DNA from: Candidatus Altimarinota bacterium
GTDB taxonomy: Bacteria; Patescibacteriota; Gracilibacteria; BD1-5; UBA2023
Direction: 5' to 3'
Assembly (NCBI GenBank): GCA_008015855.1
Contig: SSGK01000024.1
Span: forward strand, 1-7,703
Length of the DNA: 7,703 bases
Shown: positions 1 through 6,898 of the stretch, in pieces
Position numbering within the stretch: the first letter of the stretch is position 1
Layout: each line of letters starts with the position of its first letter
The notes under the pieces: generated by a model
The model's input: the letters and a program-made list of their open reading frames with translations, nothing else
Told to the model about the DNA's origin: nothing
Databases searched by the model: none
Program-made: the position numbers and the translations under genes

Positions 1-1
1 A

Positions 2-763
2 AAATATATTCTTTTGATTGTCTCCATTCTTGTTATTGGTTTTTCTGCTCTCGTAAGCATTCCAGGGTCGCCATTTTTAATCAATGGAATGACTCAGGCA
101 GATATTTCAAATCTTTTCCCAACCGCGGTCACTCCGGCGGGAATTACATTTTCCATATGGTCGCTTATTTATATTTCTTGGATATGTGCAGGACTTCAGG
201 TATCGGGAATTCTTTCTGGATTTGCACGGAAATATTCGTTCCTTCAGGACGCATGAGATATTCCAAAAAAGAAATATCATCAGGCGATTTACCTCTTTTC
301 GACTGCTGTATTTTTAACAGGGATTTGGCTTATTCCATGGGGGTATCTTTCGATTGGACTTTCATTGTTGGTAATGATTCTCCTTCTCGGTACTCTTAAA
401 TATGTCTATGTGCACACACGAAAGGCTCCATTGTTTTTACGATCCAGTGTTGAACTAACACTTTGATGGATTAATATCGCAACGGTTGCCAATGTAACAG
501 TATGGCTCATCTCTATTGGTTTTACGGGTTGATCAATTCCTGTGTTATATTGGGCAATTGGGGTACTTGGTTTTGCGCTCCTTATCACTCTCTATTACCA
601 ACTTCGATACCAAGCATATATTATTCCATTGGTATTCATTTGGGCGATGATAGGTGAGTGGATTGCTCATCCTATTTTTGAGCAACGTATTGCCATTAGC
701 ATATATGCTATTATCTCTCTGAGTGTTGTTATTTACACCTTCCTTCGAAAACGAACAAAATAA
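2..763 (+). CDS. TspO/MBR-like tryptophan-rich membrane protein, 5'-truncated
   Basis: About 253 residues are visible and the frame is open at the window edge, so the true start lies upstream. An early block resembles the bacterial 'tryptophan-rich sensory protein' relatives of TspO/MBR: INGMTQADISNLFPTAVTPA followed by ITFSIWSLIYISW. Further on, ELTL-Gly-WINIATVANVTVWL matches the family's LGWIxVAxxAN segment, and its glycine is encoded by TGA (464-466). The other in-frame TGA codons are at 254-256 and 530-532. Hydrophobic helices fill most of the length and a short basic tail (LRKRTK) ends it, consistent with a multi-pass inner-membrane protein. TspO relatives bind porphyrins or act in stress sensing, but the ligand here is unknown. 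The TAA stop (761-763) leads directly into a terminator hairpin. Family call fairly sure; function not. Confidence 0.75.
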
Positions 764-790
764 AAGAACGCGATTCATTCGCGTTCTTTT
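762..790. terminator. Bidirectional intrinsic terminator shared by two convergent genes
   Basis: A perfect 12-bp stem, AAAAGAACGCGA (762-773) with TCGCGTTCTTTT (779-790), has a 5-base loop. It is followed on the + strand by ATTTTGTTTT, and on the - strand by a run TTTTATTTTG. It therefore fits termination in both directions. The stop codon of the left gene (761-763) and that of the right gene (789-791, minus strand) both overlap its stem. Confidence 0.9.
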
Positions 791-2018
791 ATTTTGTTTT
801 ATGTCCTTTGAGGGTATATCTTCGTATGATTTTTGGAACGCTATCCTTTCTCATGACTCATCCGGTTCCATCTCTTGAGGCTTTAAAAGACCAGATTTCA
901 AGGGGTCTATTTTTATCAAATCCTTTGAGAATATCTCTTGTACGAGCGAGAAGACCAGGAATGGCTTTTATAAATTTTTCTTTGGTTCCATCTTTTCCAA
1001 GTGCTCCAATATAGACAATATTCTTTCCATCATCTGAGAATAATGTCATTTCAAGTTGGGAAAGAATTTTATCTTCATTGATACTTTGAATAAAGAGAAC
1101 TTGGTGTCATTCTTCATTGGTTCCCGCATCAAATATATTTGCCTTATAAAATCATCACTTTAATCGATTCATCGTATTAATGAATCAATCTCAGAATCTT
1201 CCTATTTTTCATTTTTTAATGGGCTGGAGGGAAATGGTAGGATCCTGGGTGTAATATCGTGATATATAAGCGCGAAGCTCTTCCAGATCTCACATGCAAG
1301 CTTCTGTATTTTTTACACCGAGTAATTTTGTAAAATGAAAGCTCTGATTTCGAATAAAGAGATTGCATATTCCTGTAAATATAGGAAAGGGAACGGAGTC
1401 TTTTTTGATCCCAAAACGAATAGTATATACCTTTGTTCAGGATGATGTTTCAGAGTTTTTTTCGATTGAAATATAATTTCCATTTGCAAGTTTGATAATT
1501 CTTGGAACTTGCGAGAAATTATCGAACATGAAAAGAGATATGTCCGAGAGATTGATAGCACCCTCATTATTGATTTCTTCATGATTGGATGGTGGAAGAA
1601 GACAATCTTTTGTCCCATGGAGGAGATTCAGGGTTTTTCGAAAATCATTTTCAGTTATCGATTCATTGGCAACTTGTGCAATGAGATTCCTTCTTTGTTT
1701 TTCACTGAGCTCATTGATATCAATCTGACTAAAATGGAGAAGGTAGAATTTTTGGGAAATAAACCCATTGAGCTCTATGAGTGGCAAAAGGGTATAATTC
1801 TTATTCAAGCACTGCTCTATTACTTCTTCCCAAGTATGAATGGTTGAATTCCTTCCTGTGTGTATTGCATCACTTCCATAATAAGCATTTATTCCATCAT
1901 TTGATGAGAGTATGTAATTTACTGCGTGTGCTTTTTCAATTCAAAATCTGTAAAGAAAAGTCTCAACCGGAATATCAACCCCTTTTCTTATTAATCATTC
2001 TTGCAAATGATGATCCAT
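789..2018 (-). CDS. Hypothetical protein, 409 residues, no family recognised
   Basis: The frame runs from ATG (2018-2016) to TAA (791-789) through 11 TGA codons read as glycine (1995, 1941, 1437, 1290, 1209, 1191, 1185, 1155, 1152, 1107 and 858 as + coordinates). I do not recognise a family. The protein is mixed polar/hydrophobic with no long membrane helix after the N-terminus and no obvious catalytic motif. The C-terminal third contains MTLFSDDGKNIVYIGALGKD, and the tail is very basic (IIRRYTLKGHKTK). The start is uncertain. There are only 27 bases between the upstream terminator and this ATG, and no Shine-Dalgarno. Another minus-strand frame over about 2090-1990 encodes a signal-peptide-like stretch, so an exported protein with a one-base error near 1979-1989 is possible. 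It follows the exonuclease III gene on the same strand, but a terminator lies between them. Confidence 0.8.
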
Positions 2019-2045
2019 AGGAAAGAAACATAAGAAGTAAAAAGA

Positions 2046-2070
2046 AAAAGCCTCAATAAAGAAGGCTTTT
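2046..2070 (-). terminator. Intrinsic terminator after the exonuclease III gene
   Basis: Stem AAAAGCC (2046-2052) / GGCTTTT (2064-2070) with an 11-base loop. On the minus strand it is followed by a T-rich tract (TTTTTCTTTTTACTT). The stop codon of the exonuclease gene (2071-2069) overlaps the stem base. The stem is short, so some read-through into the next minus-strand gene is likely. Confidence 0.7.
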
Positions 2071-2863
2071 ATGATGCGAGCTCAATCATGAGAGGGCAAT
2101 GATCTGATCCATATTGTTCTCAGAGGTAACTGACAGATAGGGTAGCATCAAAGGCTTTTTGATTTCCCCACCAAGCATCGATTCTCCATCCGACATTTCT
2201 TTCTCGAGATCGAGTAACAGGATCCCACCAAGAGTATACATCGGGAGTGGTTGGATTCTTTACTCTCCAGATATCGTACCAACCATCTTCGGTTCTATTG
2301 TCGAGCCAGGCTCGTTCCATCGGATGAAATCCTATTTTTCCAGCATTCTCTTTTGGTCGAGCCAAATCTATCTCATTGTGAGCACAGTTCAGATCTCATC
2401 CCCAGAGGACAATATGTCCGAGTGCACGAAGTTCGTCCATTCTCTTTGAGAATTCTCGATAAAATACAAGCTTTCATTGCCATGCTTCTTCTGATTTTCC
2501 TCCGTTTGGGAAATAAATCCCAAAGATATCATAGGTTGTATCTCATTTCTCGAGGATAAGATGTACCACTCGTCATTCATTTGCAGTAGGATCTCATTCA
2601 AATCATGTTTGAATCGAATGAACATACTTCTTGAGATCATCCTTTATCCAGACACCCGTTCCTGCATATCATGCCTTTTCCGCTGGATTATAAAACGCTT
2701 CATATCACAGGGGATTATTGATGGAACTGCTAAATTTATCAGGGGTTCACTTGATTTCTTGAAGAAAGAGTATGTCAGGATTATACGTGCTGATGATATT
2801 GGAGAGTTCTCATTTTTTTTCAACCGCTCGTATTCCGTTTACATTCCATGAAATGATTCGCAT
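2069..2863 (-). CDS. xthA: Exodeoxyribonuclease III / AP endonuclease (ExoIII-Xth type)
   Basis: The 264 residues match the usual length of about 268. This is a Mg-dependent endonuclease/exonuclease/phosphatase-fold enzyme that cleaves 5' to abasic sites and removes 3' blocking groups in base-excision repair. The N-terminus MRIISWNVNGIRA supplies Asn7. LQEIK supplies the metal-binding Glu36, and GIYFPNG the catalytic-region Tyr117. GGDLNCAHNEIDL gives Asp157/Asn159, NVGWRID is the DNA-binding segment, and YGSDHCP gives the Asp254/His255 pair. All expected active-site residues are present. Eleven glycines are encoded by TGA, including the one before Asp157 (2396-2398) and the one in the EGR segment after residue 96 (2573-2575). 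The start was chosen because MRIISWNVNG is the canonical beginning. No Shine-Dalgarno precedes it. The gene ends in a terminator and appears to be transcribed alone. Confidence 0.97.
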
Positions 2864-2885
2864 AAGAAGGGATTAATATGATTTT

Positions 2886-2891
2886 TTTATA
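2886..2891 (-). promoter_or_regulatory. Possible -10 element for the exonuclease III gene
   Basis: The minus strand reads TGTATAAA here, 22 bases before the ATG. No good -35 is seen at the expected spacing, so this is tentative. The gene between two terminators needs a promoter in 2864-2925. Confidence 0.35.
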
Positions 2892-2925
2892 CAGAAAAAT
2901 GTAAAAAAAGAAAGGAATTCGCACA

Positions 2926-2953
2926 AAAAAATCCCTATTTCAGGGGATTTTTT
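2926..2953 (-). terminator. Intrinsic terminator after the exported Met/Gly-rich protein gene
   Basis: Perfect 10-bp stem AAAAAATCCC (2926-2935) / GGGATTTTTT (2944-2953) with an 8-base loop. It lies 24 bases past the stop codon of the minus-strand gene. The minus strand continues with T's after the stem. Confidence 0.85.
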
Positions 2954-2977
2954 CCATTATACCATTCAAATATTTTT

Positions 2978-3568
2978 TTATTGTGATTGAGTTTCTGTTG
3001 CTTCAGGAGGTGTGTCAGGATTTTCCATTCCACCACGCCCCTTCATTCCGCCCATATCATGCTTCATTCCACCACGCCCATTTATTTTTCCATTTCCTCT
3101 CATTTTTCCATTTTCTCCGAGCGTTGTTCGAATGACTTCATGAATCGCATCCATTTTTGCTACTTGTTCATCGGTTGGAGTAGTTACTCATTTTGATCGA
3201 AGAAATTCACGTTCTGTCTTTTGAAATGAATCACGAAGTTTCTTTAGTTCTGCTTTATTTGCGTCACTGAGATTCATTGCTCCACTCATCATGGCTTGCA
3301 TGGCAGTATGATAGGATTGAAGTTCTGCTTCCGTTGGAGTAGAGAGTCACTTTGCTTGAAGTGCTGCGGTTACACCAGAGTTGGTAAATATATTTTCCAT
3401 CATGCGACCACTTCCCATTCTTTCGATGCGGTTCTCCATCATGCGACCACTTCCACTCCATGTATTGTTTGTTTTTCCTGATGCGAGTGAGTTTCCAGCA
3501 TAGGTGAGCCCACTTACGGCAATAACGGATGTAAGAGTTGCGATTCCAGCGATAAGATATTTATTCAT
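2978..3568 (-). CDS. Exported Met/Gly-rich repeat protein (possible CpxP/Spy-like periplasmic factor)
   Basis: 196 residues. The N-terminus (MNKYLIAGIATLTSVIAVSG then LTYAGNSLA) is a signal peptide, with likely cleavage after Ala29. Residues 39-51 and 52-59 are a 13-residue repeat (GSGRMMEN core). The middle is helical and charged and holds two related segments, KGLSTPTEAELQ (73-84) and KGVTTPTDEQV (126-136). The first is followed by NLSDANKAELKKLRDSF, which loosely resembles the LTxxQ helices of Spy/CpxP. The C-terminus is Gly/Met/His-rich (GRGGMKHDMGGMKGRGGMEN) and could bind metal or be disordered. The two TGA codons (3347, 3188) encode Gly74 and Gly127, the same position in the two segments. 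The gene is divergent from a two-component system and followed by a terminator. Secretion is fairly sure. The CpxP-like role is inferred from size, helix content and layout only. Confidence 0.85.
3396..3454. repeat. 20-bp direct repeat inside the exported protein gene
   Basis: Positions 3396-3415 and 3435-3454 are identical over 20 bases and offset by 39 bases, which is 13 codons. They encode the duplicated GSGRMMEN block. Perfect nucleotide identity suggests a recent tandem duplication. Another GC-rich repeat in the same gene, TTCCACCACGCCC, occurs at 3028-3040 and 3067-3079 and encodes GRGGM. Confidence 0.9.
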
Positions 3569-3578
3569 AGTATGTATT

Positions 3579-3584
3579 ATTATA
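3579..3584 (-). promoter_or_regulatory. Candidate -10 (TATAAT) for the exported protein gene
   Basis: A consensus TATAAT on the minus strand ends 10 bases before the ATG. A start about 7 bases downstream would leave a leader of only a few bases, so the transcript may be nearly leaderless. The -35 region is weak. Confidence 0.5.
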
Positions 3585-3779
3585 AAATATGTGTATAGAA
3601 AGCATTCATCGTTTTGTGCTTCATTTGAAAGGTTATAGCCTGTGATATTGAGGTATCCCCAAAGTCGTTCACATGTTTTTCTATAAAGGTTTCCAAGTTA
3701 TTTTCCAAGCATCCCGCGCGGACAGAAGGGAAAAGTTGAAGTGCTTTTCGATGAAAGCAAACGCATTGTATCAAAGCAA

Positions 3780-3801
3780 CTTTAAATAAGCTTAAATTTT
3801 C
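3780..3801. repeat. 11-bp-spaced direct repeat, possible OmpR-family regulator site
   Basis: CTTTAAATAAG (3780-3790) is followed directly by CTTAAATTTTC (3791-3801). The two half-sites are 11 bases apart, the usual spacing for OmpR/PhoB-type dimers. It lies about 45 bases upstream of the -10 of the regulator gene. Autoregulation is an inference, and AT-rich DNA gives such matches by chance. Confidence 0.35.
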
Positions 3802-3840
3802 TCGACTTCATAAAAAACAGGTTTTTATTCATCGCGAGAA
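3799..3840. promoter_or_regulatory. Interrupted palindrome upstream of the two-component operon
   Basis: Outer arms TTCTCG (3799-3804) / CGAGAA (3835-3840) enclose inner arms ATAAAAA (3810-3816) / TTTTTAT (3822-3828). The palindrome covers the -35 position of the operon promoter, where an operator could act. Confidence 0.45.
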
Positions 3841-3844
3841 TATA

Positions 3845-3850
3845 TATAAT
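3845..3850 (+). promoter_or_regulatory. -10 element (TATAAT) of the regulator-kinase operon
   Basis: Exact TATAAT, 23 bases before the regulator ATG. The -35 position (about 3822-3827) is T-rich but not consensus, which would suit an activator-dependent promoter. Confidence 0.55.
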
Positions 3851-3873
3851 AGAGATATACTTACTTTAACTGT

Positions 3874-4541
3874 ATGAAAATATTGGTGGTGGAAGATCAT
3901 CCAAAGCTTCGCGAGAATATAAAAAAAATGTGCGAGATGGCACATTTTACAACAGAGACAGCGATCCATGGCGTGGAAGCGATTGAGAAGATACGAGCGA
4001 GTCAGTATGACTGTATTATTCTTGATATGAACATGCCACTCATGGGTGGACGTGAATTTCTCTCACAGCTTCGTGAACATGATAAAGAAACATCCGTTTT
4101 GATTCTTACTTCTAATAGTCTTACGGAAGATAAGGTGGATGCTTTCGATATTGGAGCAGATGATTATCTGACAAAGCCATTCGATGTTGATGAATTAATT
4201 GCGCGTATTCGTGCTCTTGGGAGAAGAAAGGGGAAACAATCAGAAAATAAGATTCAAATCGGAGATATCCTCGTAGATATTACGCACAGCAAAGTCTATA
4301 AGAATGAACAAATATCGAACTTTCCGCAAAGGAATATAAGATTATAGCCTATCTCCTCGAATATATCGGATCACCAAAATCAAAAGAGATGATTCTTGAG
4401 GCCGTATGGGGAGAGCGTGAATGAGCACTCGAATGGGATTCTACCACTCTCGAGGCTCATATATCAACTATTCGAAAAAAACTCGGAAAGGATTTTATTT
4501 GTACGCTTCGATGACTCGGATATGTTATCGATAAAAAATAA
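3874..4541 (+). CDS. OmpR/PhoB-family response regulator, interrupted by a -1 frameshift
   Basis: The receiver domain occupies residues 1 to about 118. It has the acidic pair Glu7-Asp8, phospho-acceptor Asp51 in CIILDMNMPLMGG, and Lys101 in DDYLTKPFDVDELIARI. The frame then reaches TAG at 4345-4347. The winged-helix DNA-binding domain continues in another frame from about 4311, reading IELSAKEYKIIAYLLEYIG, then ILEAVWGE, LEAHISTIRKKLG and LRGLGYVIDKK, to TAA (4539-4541). One extra base in the A-run at 4307-4312 would join the parts into a normal regulator of about 222 residues. TGA codons at 4422 and 4512 encode glycines; the second is the conserved glycine of the C-terminal beta-hairpin. The gene lies 10 bases before the kinase and is surely co-transcribed with it. 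The frameshift may be a sequencing or assembly error, since the downstream frame is otherwise intact. Confidence 0.93.
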
Positions 4542-4551
4542 GTTTTATACT

Positions 4552-5757
4552 ATGAAAAAACAATTTTCTCAAGCTCACATCCTCGCTCTGAAGATTACTA
4601 GTATTATCGCAGGGATTCTTATCGTCATTGGAATTAGCATGGCCTTTTTTGGGAGGTTCACTGAAAAAAACGAACAGATTCGTATTTTTCAAAATCGTGC
4701 TGCAATCCTTGCAAAAAATGGAAATATTCTTGAACTCATGAATCAACCAGTTCTTGATACACTTTTTCAACGAGAGGATCGTTCTGAGGGGAGAAAATGA
4801 AAAGTACCAGGCGGCATTCGGAATCTGGTAATCATAGAAGATGATGCTATGAAGACATTTTGATTCCTGGATAAGGAAGAGATAACGTCCGATTTTTTTA
4901 GCTCTATGCCGACGAATGTTATCACGAAGAAAGATGTCGGTGATGATACATTTGTTTTCTATGTGGTAAAAGAAGGGAAGCGTACCTATGTTCTCTATGA
5001 AAATCTCGAATTTGTAGAACATATGAAGAATAGTTTCATGACTTCGGTTCTTCTTTCGATTCTCCTCTTTTCTATTATCCTCTATTTTGTTGCATATAAG
5101 CTCGCAGTTATGACACTCAAACCAATTGAGCAGGCAATGAAGCATTCAAAGCTTTATAATCACTATATTGCACACGAACTCAAGACACCACTGGCGGTTA
5201 TTCAGAGTGATTTGGCCCTTGCAAAGAAGGTTCCAGATGATGATTCATATATTCAATCCGCACTGGATGAGAGTAGACACCTTCAGAATATTCTCGACGG
5301 ACTCCTTTTTGTCTCTGAAGAAAAAACCACCCTTCATAAGATACCGTGTGATTTACCGGATCTATTGCAACAAGCCGAAAAAAGCGTGAGAACATATTTT
5401 CCAGAGGCTACACAGAGTTTTATGTATACGGGGGAGCGAAAGAGAGCTCTGAAGGCGGATGAGAAACTCCTCTCTATTCTTATGAAGAATCTATTTGAAA
5501 ACGTATTTAAATACGCAAAAGAATCATCAGAAGTTGCAATTATTCTCTCTGATAACTCACTGGAAGTACGAAATATTGCACAAAAAACCATTTCCGAGAC
5601 GGATAAGCTCTATGTTTTTGAACCATTCTTCAGTGCAGGTTGAAAGGGGACGGGATTAGGTCTCTCGATTGTAAAGAGGATTTGTGATCTTCATAGCTGG
5701 AATGTTTCCATTACGCATGAAGGAAAAGTATTTTCTATCACACTTTCGTTTATATAG
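4552..5757 (+). CDS. Membrane sensor histidine kinase
   Basis: 401 residues, partner of the adjacent regulator. One membrane helix lies near residues 10-33. An extracytoplasmic sensor region of about 130 residues follows, with no recognised fold, and a second helix spans about 163-187. The dimerisation/phosphoacceptor domain has HYIAHELKTPLAVIQ with His208. The ATPase domain has the N box KNLFENVFKYAKE (Asn317), an F-box-like YVFEPFF, and the G2 box G-KGTGLGLSIVKRI. The first glycine of that G2 stretch (residue 364) is encoded by TGA (5641-5643). Other TGA codons encode Gly83 and Gly104. A clear G1 DxGxG box is lacking, as in many short kinases of this class. The start was chosen as the first ATG after the regulator stop, directly before the first helix. 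Ends with TAG at 5755-5757. The signal sensed is unknown. Confidence 0.95.
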
Positions 5758-5758
5758 A

Positions 5759-6067
5759 TTATCGAATCCACCAATGATGGATACGTCCGATAATTTTATA
5801 GAGTTGAATATAAGCAAAAAATCGAAGAAGATACGTGCGGATTTTTCGCGCTCCCATAACAAGCACTCCTGCTCAGAGAATACTAAAAACTCCAAATGGA
5901 AGCGGAGTAAAGAGGGCGATAACACCATATACAAAAAAGACAATTGAAAGGGCAACACGAAAGAGGAATGGGAGTCGTTGAACCATATGATAGTATTTCC
6001 ATTTTCTCAAGGTATGTGTTGTTGTATGAAGAAGATGTTTGATTCTTCGTTTCCAATAGTGTTTCAT
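5759..6067 (-). CDS. Small membrane protein, 102 residues, unknown function
   Basis: The frame runs from ATG (6067-6065) to TAA (5761-5759) with one TGA (5873) read as glycine between two hydrophobic stretches. The very basic N-terminal third (MKHYWKRRIKHLLHTTTHTL) precedes two membrane helices joined by FTPLPFGVFSIL-Gly-AGV. A second basic, aromatic segment (RKIRTYLLRFFAYIQLYK) ends the protein. The Pro-Leu-Pro-Phe-Gly turn between short helices recalls small PGPGW-type bacterial transmembrane proteins, but I am not confident of the family. The positive-inside rule puts both ends in the cytoplasm. It converges on the histidine kinase, with one base between the stop codons and no visible terminator. 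Confidence 0.75.
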
Positions 6068-6088
6068 AGTACGAATTTCTATGAAAAT

Positions 6089-6094
6089 AGTATA
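6089..6094 (-). promoter_or_regulatory. Possible -10 (TATACT) for the small membrane protein gene
   Basis: TATACT on the minus strand lies 21 bases before the ATG. No convincing -35 is seen. Confidence 0.35.
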
Positions 6095-6103
6095 TCTGAT
6101 TTT

Positions 6104-6132
6104 TTGTAGATTTCCTAATTATCTGATATAGT
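6104..6132 (+). promoter_or_regulatory. Candidate promoter of the DUF1361 gene
   Basis: TTGTAG (6104-6109), a 17-base spacer and TATAGT (6127-6132) lie 28 bases before the ATG. Confidence 0.5.
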
Positions 6133-6160
6133 ATCGCTAGTTTTTCACAAAAAGTTCACT

Positions 6161-6823
6161 ATGCATGCATTTATCTATTTGCTTATATATGGGGTTTTTC
6201 TCTTTATTATCCAGTATATTATAACGGGATCACTCTATTACGCGGGATTTTTATGGAATCTCCTCCTTGCGCTCGTTCCATATTTTTTTGCTGGTATCTG
6301 GAAGGAACACAAATGATATATTGCATGGCTTTCTTTCTTTTGTTGGCTTCTCTTTTTTCCGAATAGTCTCTATCTTCTTACGGATTATGTTCATCTCTGA
6401 GAAGTGAAGGAACATTTCTTTCTCAATCTTTTGCTCATTACGGATTTTTTTCTCGCGGGTCTCATCATTGGGTATGCCTCCCTGGAGCTTATTCATCAAA
6501 CATGGCAAAAGAGGTATGGAAAAATATCAGGGTGGGGTATGGTAGGAATTACTATGTTTCTCTCTGTGGCAGGCGTGTATATTGGTCGATTTCTCCGTTT
6601 TAATAGTTGGGATATTATACAACATCCAGAACAGCTTATGACTGAACTTATTACACTTACCACCTCTAATGGAAGTAATTGGAATATAACGGATGCAACA
6701 CGATTGCAGGTAAGTAAATTGTATGAGGCAGGGGCAATGCCATTTCTCGAATTTTCTTTGCTCTACACTATTTTCTTTCTTATTCTGTATATATTTGTCT
6801 ATGAAGCACGAAAAGTACAATAG
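6161..6823 (+). CDS. DUF1361 family multi-pass membrane protein
   Basis: 220 residues, the usual size for this family. Hallmark segments in order are FFPNSLYLLTDYVHL, FFLNLLLITDFFLAGLIIGY, ELIHQ with a basic loop, and VYIGRFLRFNSWDIIQHP. About six hydrophobic helices are visible and the last ends in a short charged tail (YEARKVQ). Two TGA codons (6314 and 6398) encode glycine, the second in YVHL-Gly-EVKEHFFLN. The ATG at 6161 is the first in the frame and lies just downstream of a promoter-like pair. No biochemical role is established for DUF1361 proteins. It has its own promoter and a weak terminator, so it is probably monocistronic. Confidence 0.92.
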
Positions 6824-6829
6824 TACTTT
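6812..6829 (+). terminator. Weak hairpin at the end of the DUF1361 gene
   Basis: Stem AAAGTAC (6812-6818) / GTACTTT (6823-6829) with a 4-base loop. The TAG stop codon (6821-6823) sits in the loop, and a T-rich but interrupted tail follows (CATTTTC). Termination may be partial. Confidence 0.55.
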
Positions 6830-6846
6830 CATTTTCTAAATTTACT

Positions 6847-6874
6847 TTGACAGATACGAATTTATTATTACGAT
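6847..6874 (+). promoter_or_regulatory. Promoter of the pilin gene
   Basis: Consensus -35 TTGACA (6847-6852), a 16-base spacer and TACGAT (6869-6874) lie 24 bases before the ATG. A direct repeat GATAC...ATTTATT occurs at 6853 and 6872 and overlaps this promoter. Confidence 0.6.
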
Positions 6875-6898
6875 ACATTTATTGTTGAAATAATTTGC

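Larger units (their letters stand above)
3569..3873. other. Divergent intergenic region, about 305 bases, no confident gene
   Basis: This region lies between the minus-strand exported protein gene and the plus-strand regulator gene. It holds both candidate promoters, a direct repeat (3780-3801) and an interrupted palindrome (3799-3840). Under code 25 a 66-codon frame (3589-3789, +) and a 64-codon frame (3580-3774, -) are both open, but neither resembles a known protein. The minus frame has only a TTG start. There is no tRNA-like cloverleaf. The stretch 3700-3730 is locally GC-rich (CCCGCGCGGACAG) compared with its surroundings. Confidence 0.6.

Noticed and set aside
3028..3454. CRISPR-like array from the repeated GC-rich units
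   Set aside because: The repeats are few, keep codon phase, and encode a repetitive protein. There are no uniform spacers.
3580..3774. 64-codon minus frame just upstream of the exported protein, as an operon partner
   Set aside because: It has only a TTG start, overlaps the likely promoter of the next gene and resembles nothing known. It is mentioned only as part of the intergenic region.
3569..3873. tRNA gene, including the expected tRNA-Gly(UCA)
   Set aside because: No cloverleaf or GGTTCGAATCC-type T-loop is present here or elsewhere in the window.
4305..4325. Programmed -1 frameshift in the regulator
   Set aside because: There is no X-XXY-YYZ slippery site and no strong downstream hairpin. 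A full-length regulator is needed for function, so an indel is the simpler explanation.
4396..4800. 134-codon plus frame starting within the regulator
   Set aside because: Its first part is the wrong frame of the winged-helix domain. Only the part from 4552 is the kinase.
4525..5145. 206-codon open frame on the minus strand
   Set aside because: It is antisense to the histidine kinase, has no family features, and owes its length to AT-rich codon bias.
5684..5947. 87-codon plus frame after the kinase catalytic region
   Set aside because: It overlaps the end of the kinase and lies antisense to the 102-residue membrane protein. It shows no protein-like pattern.
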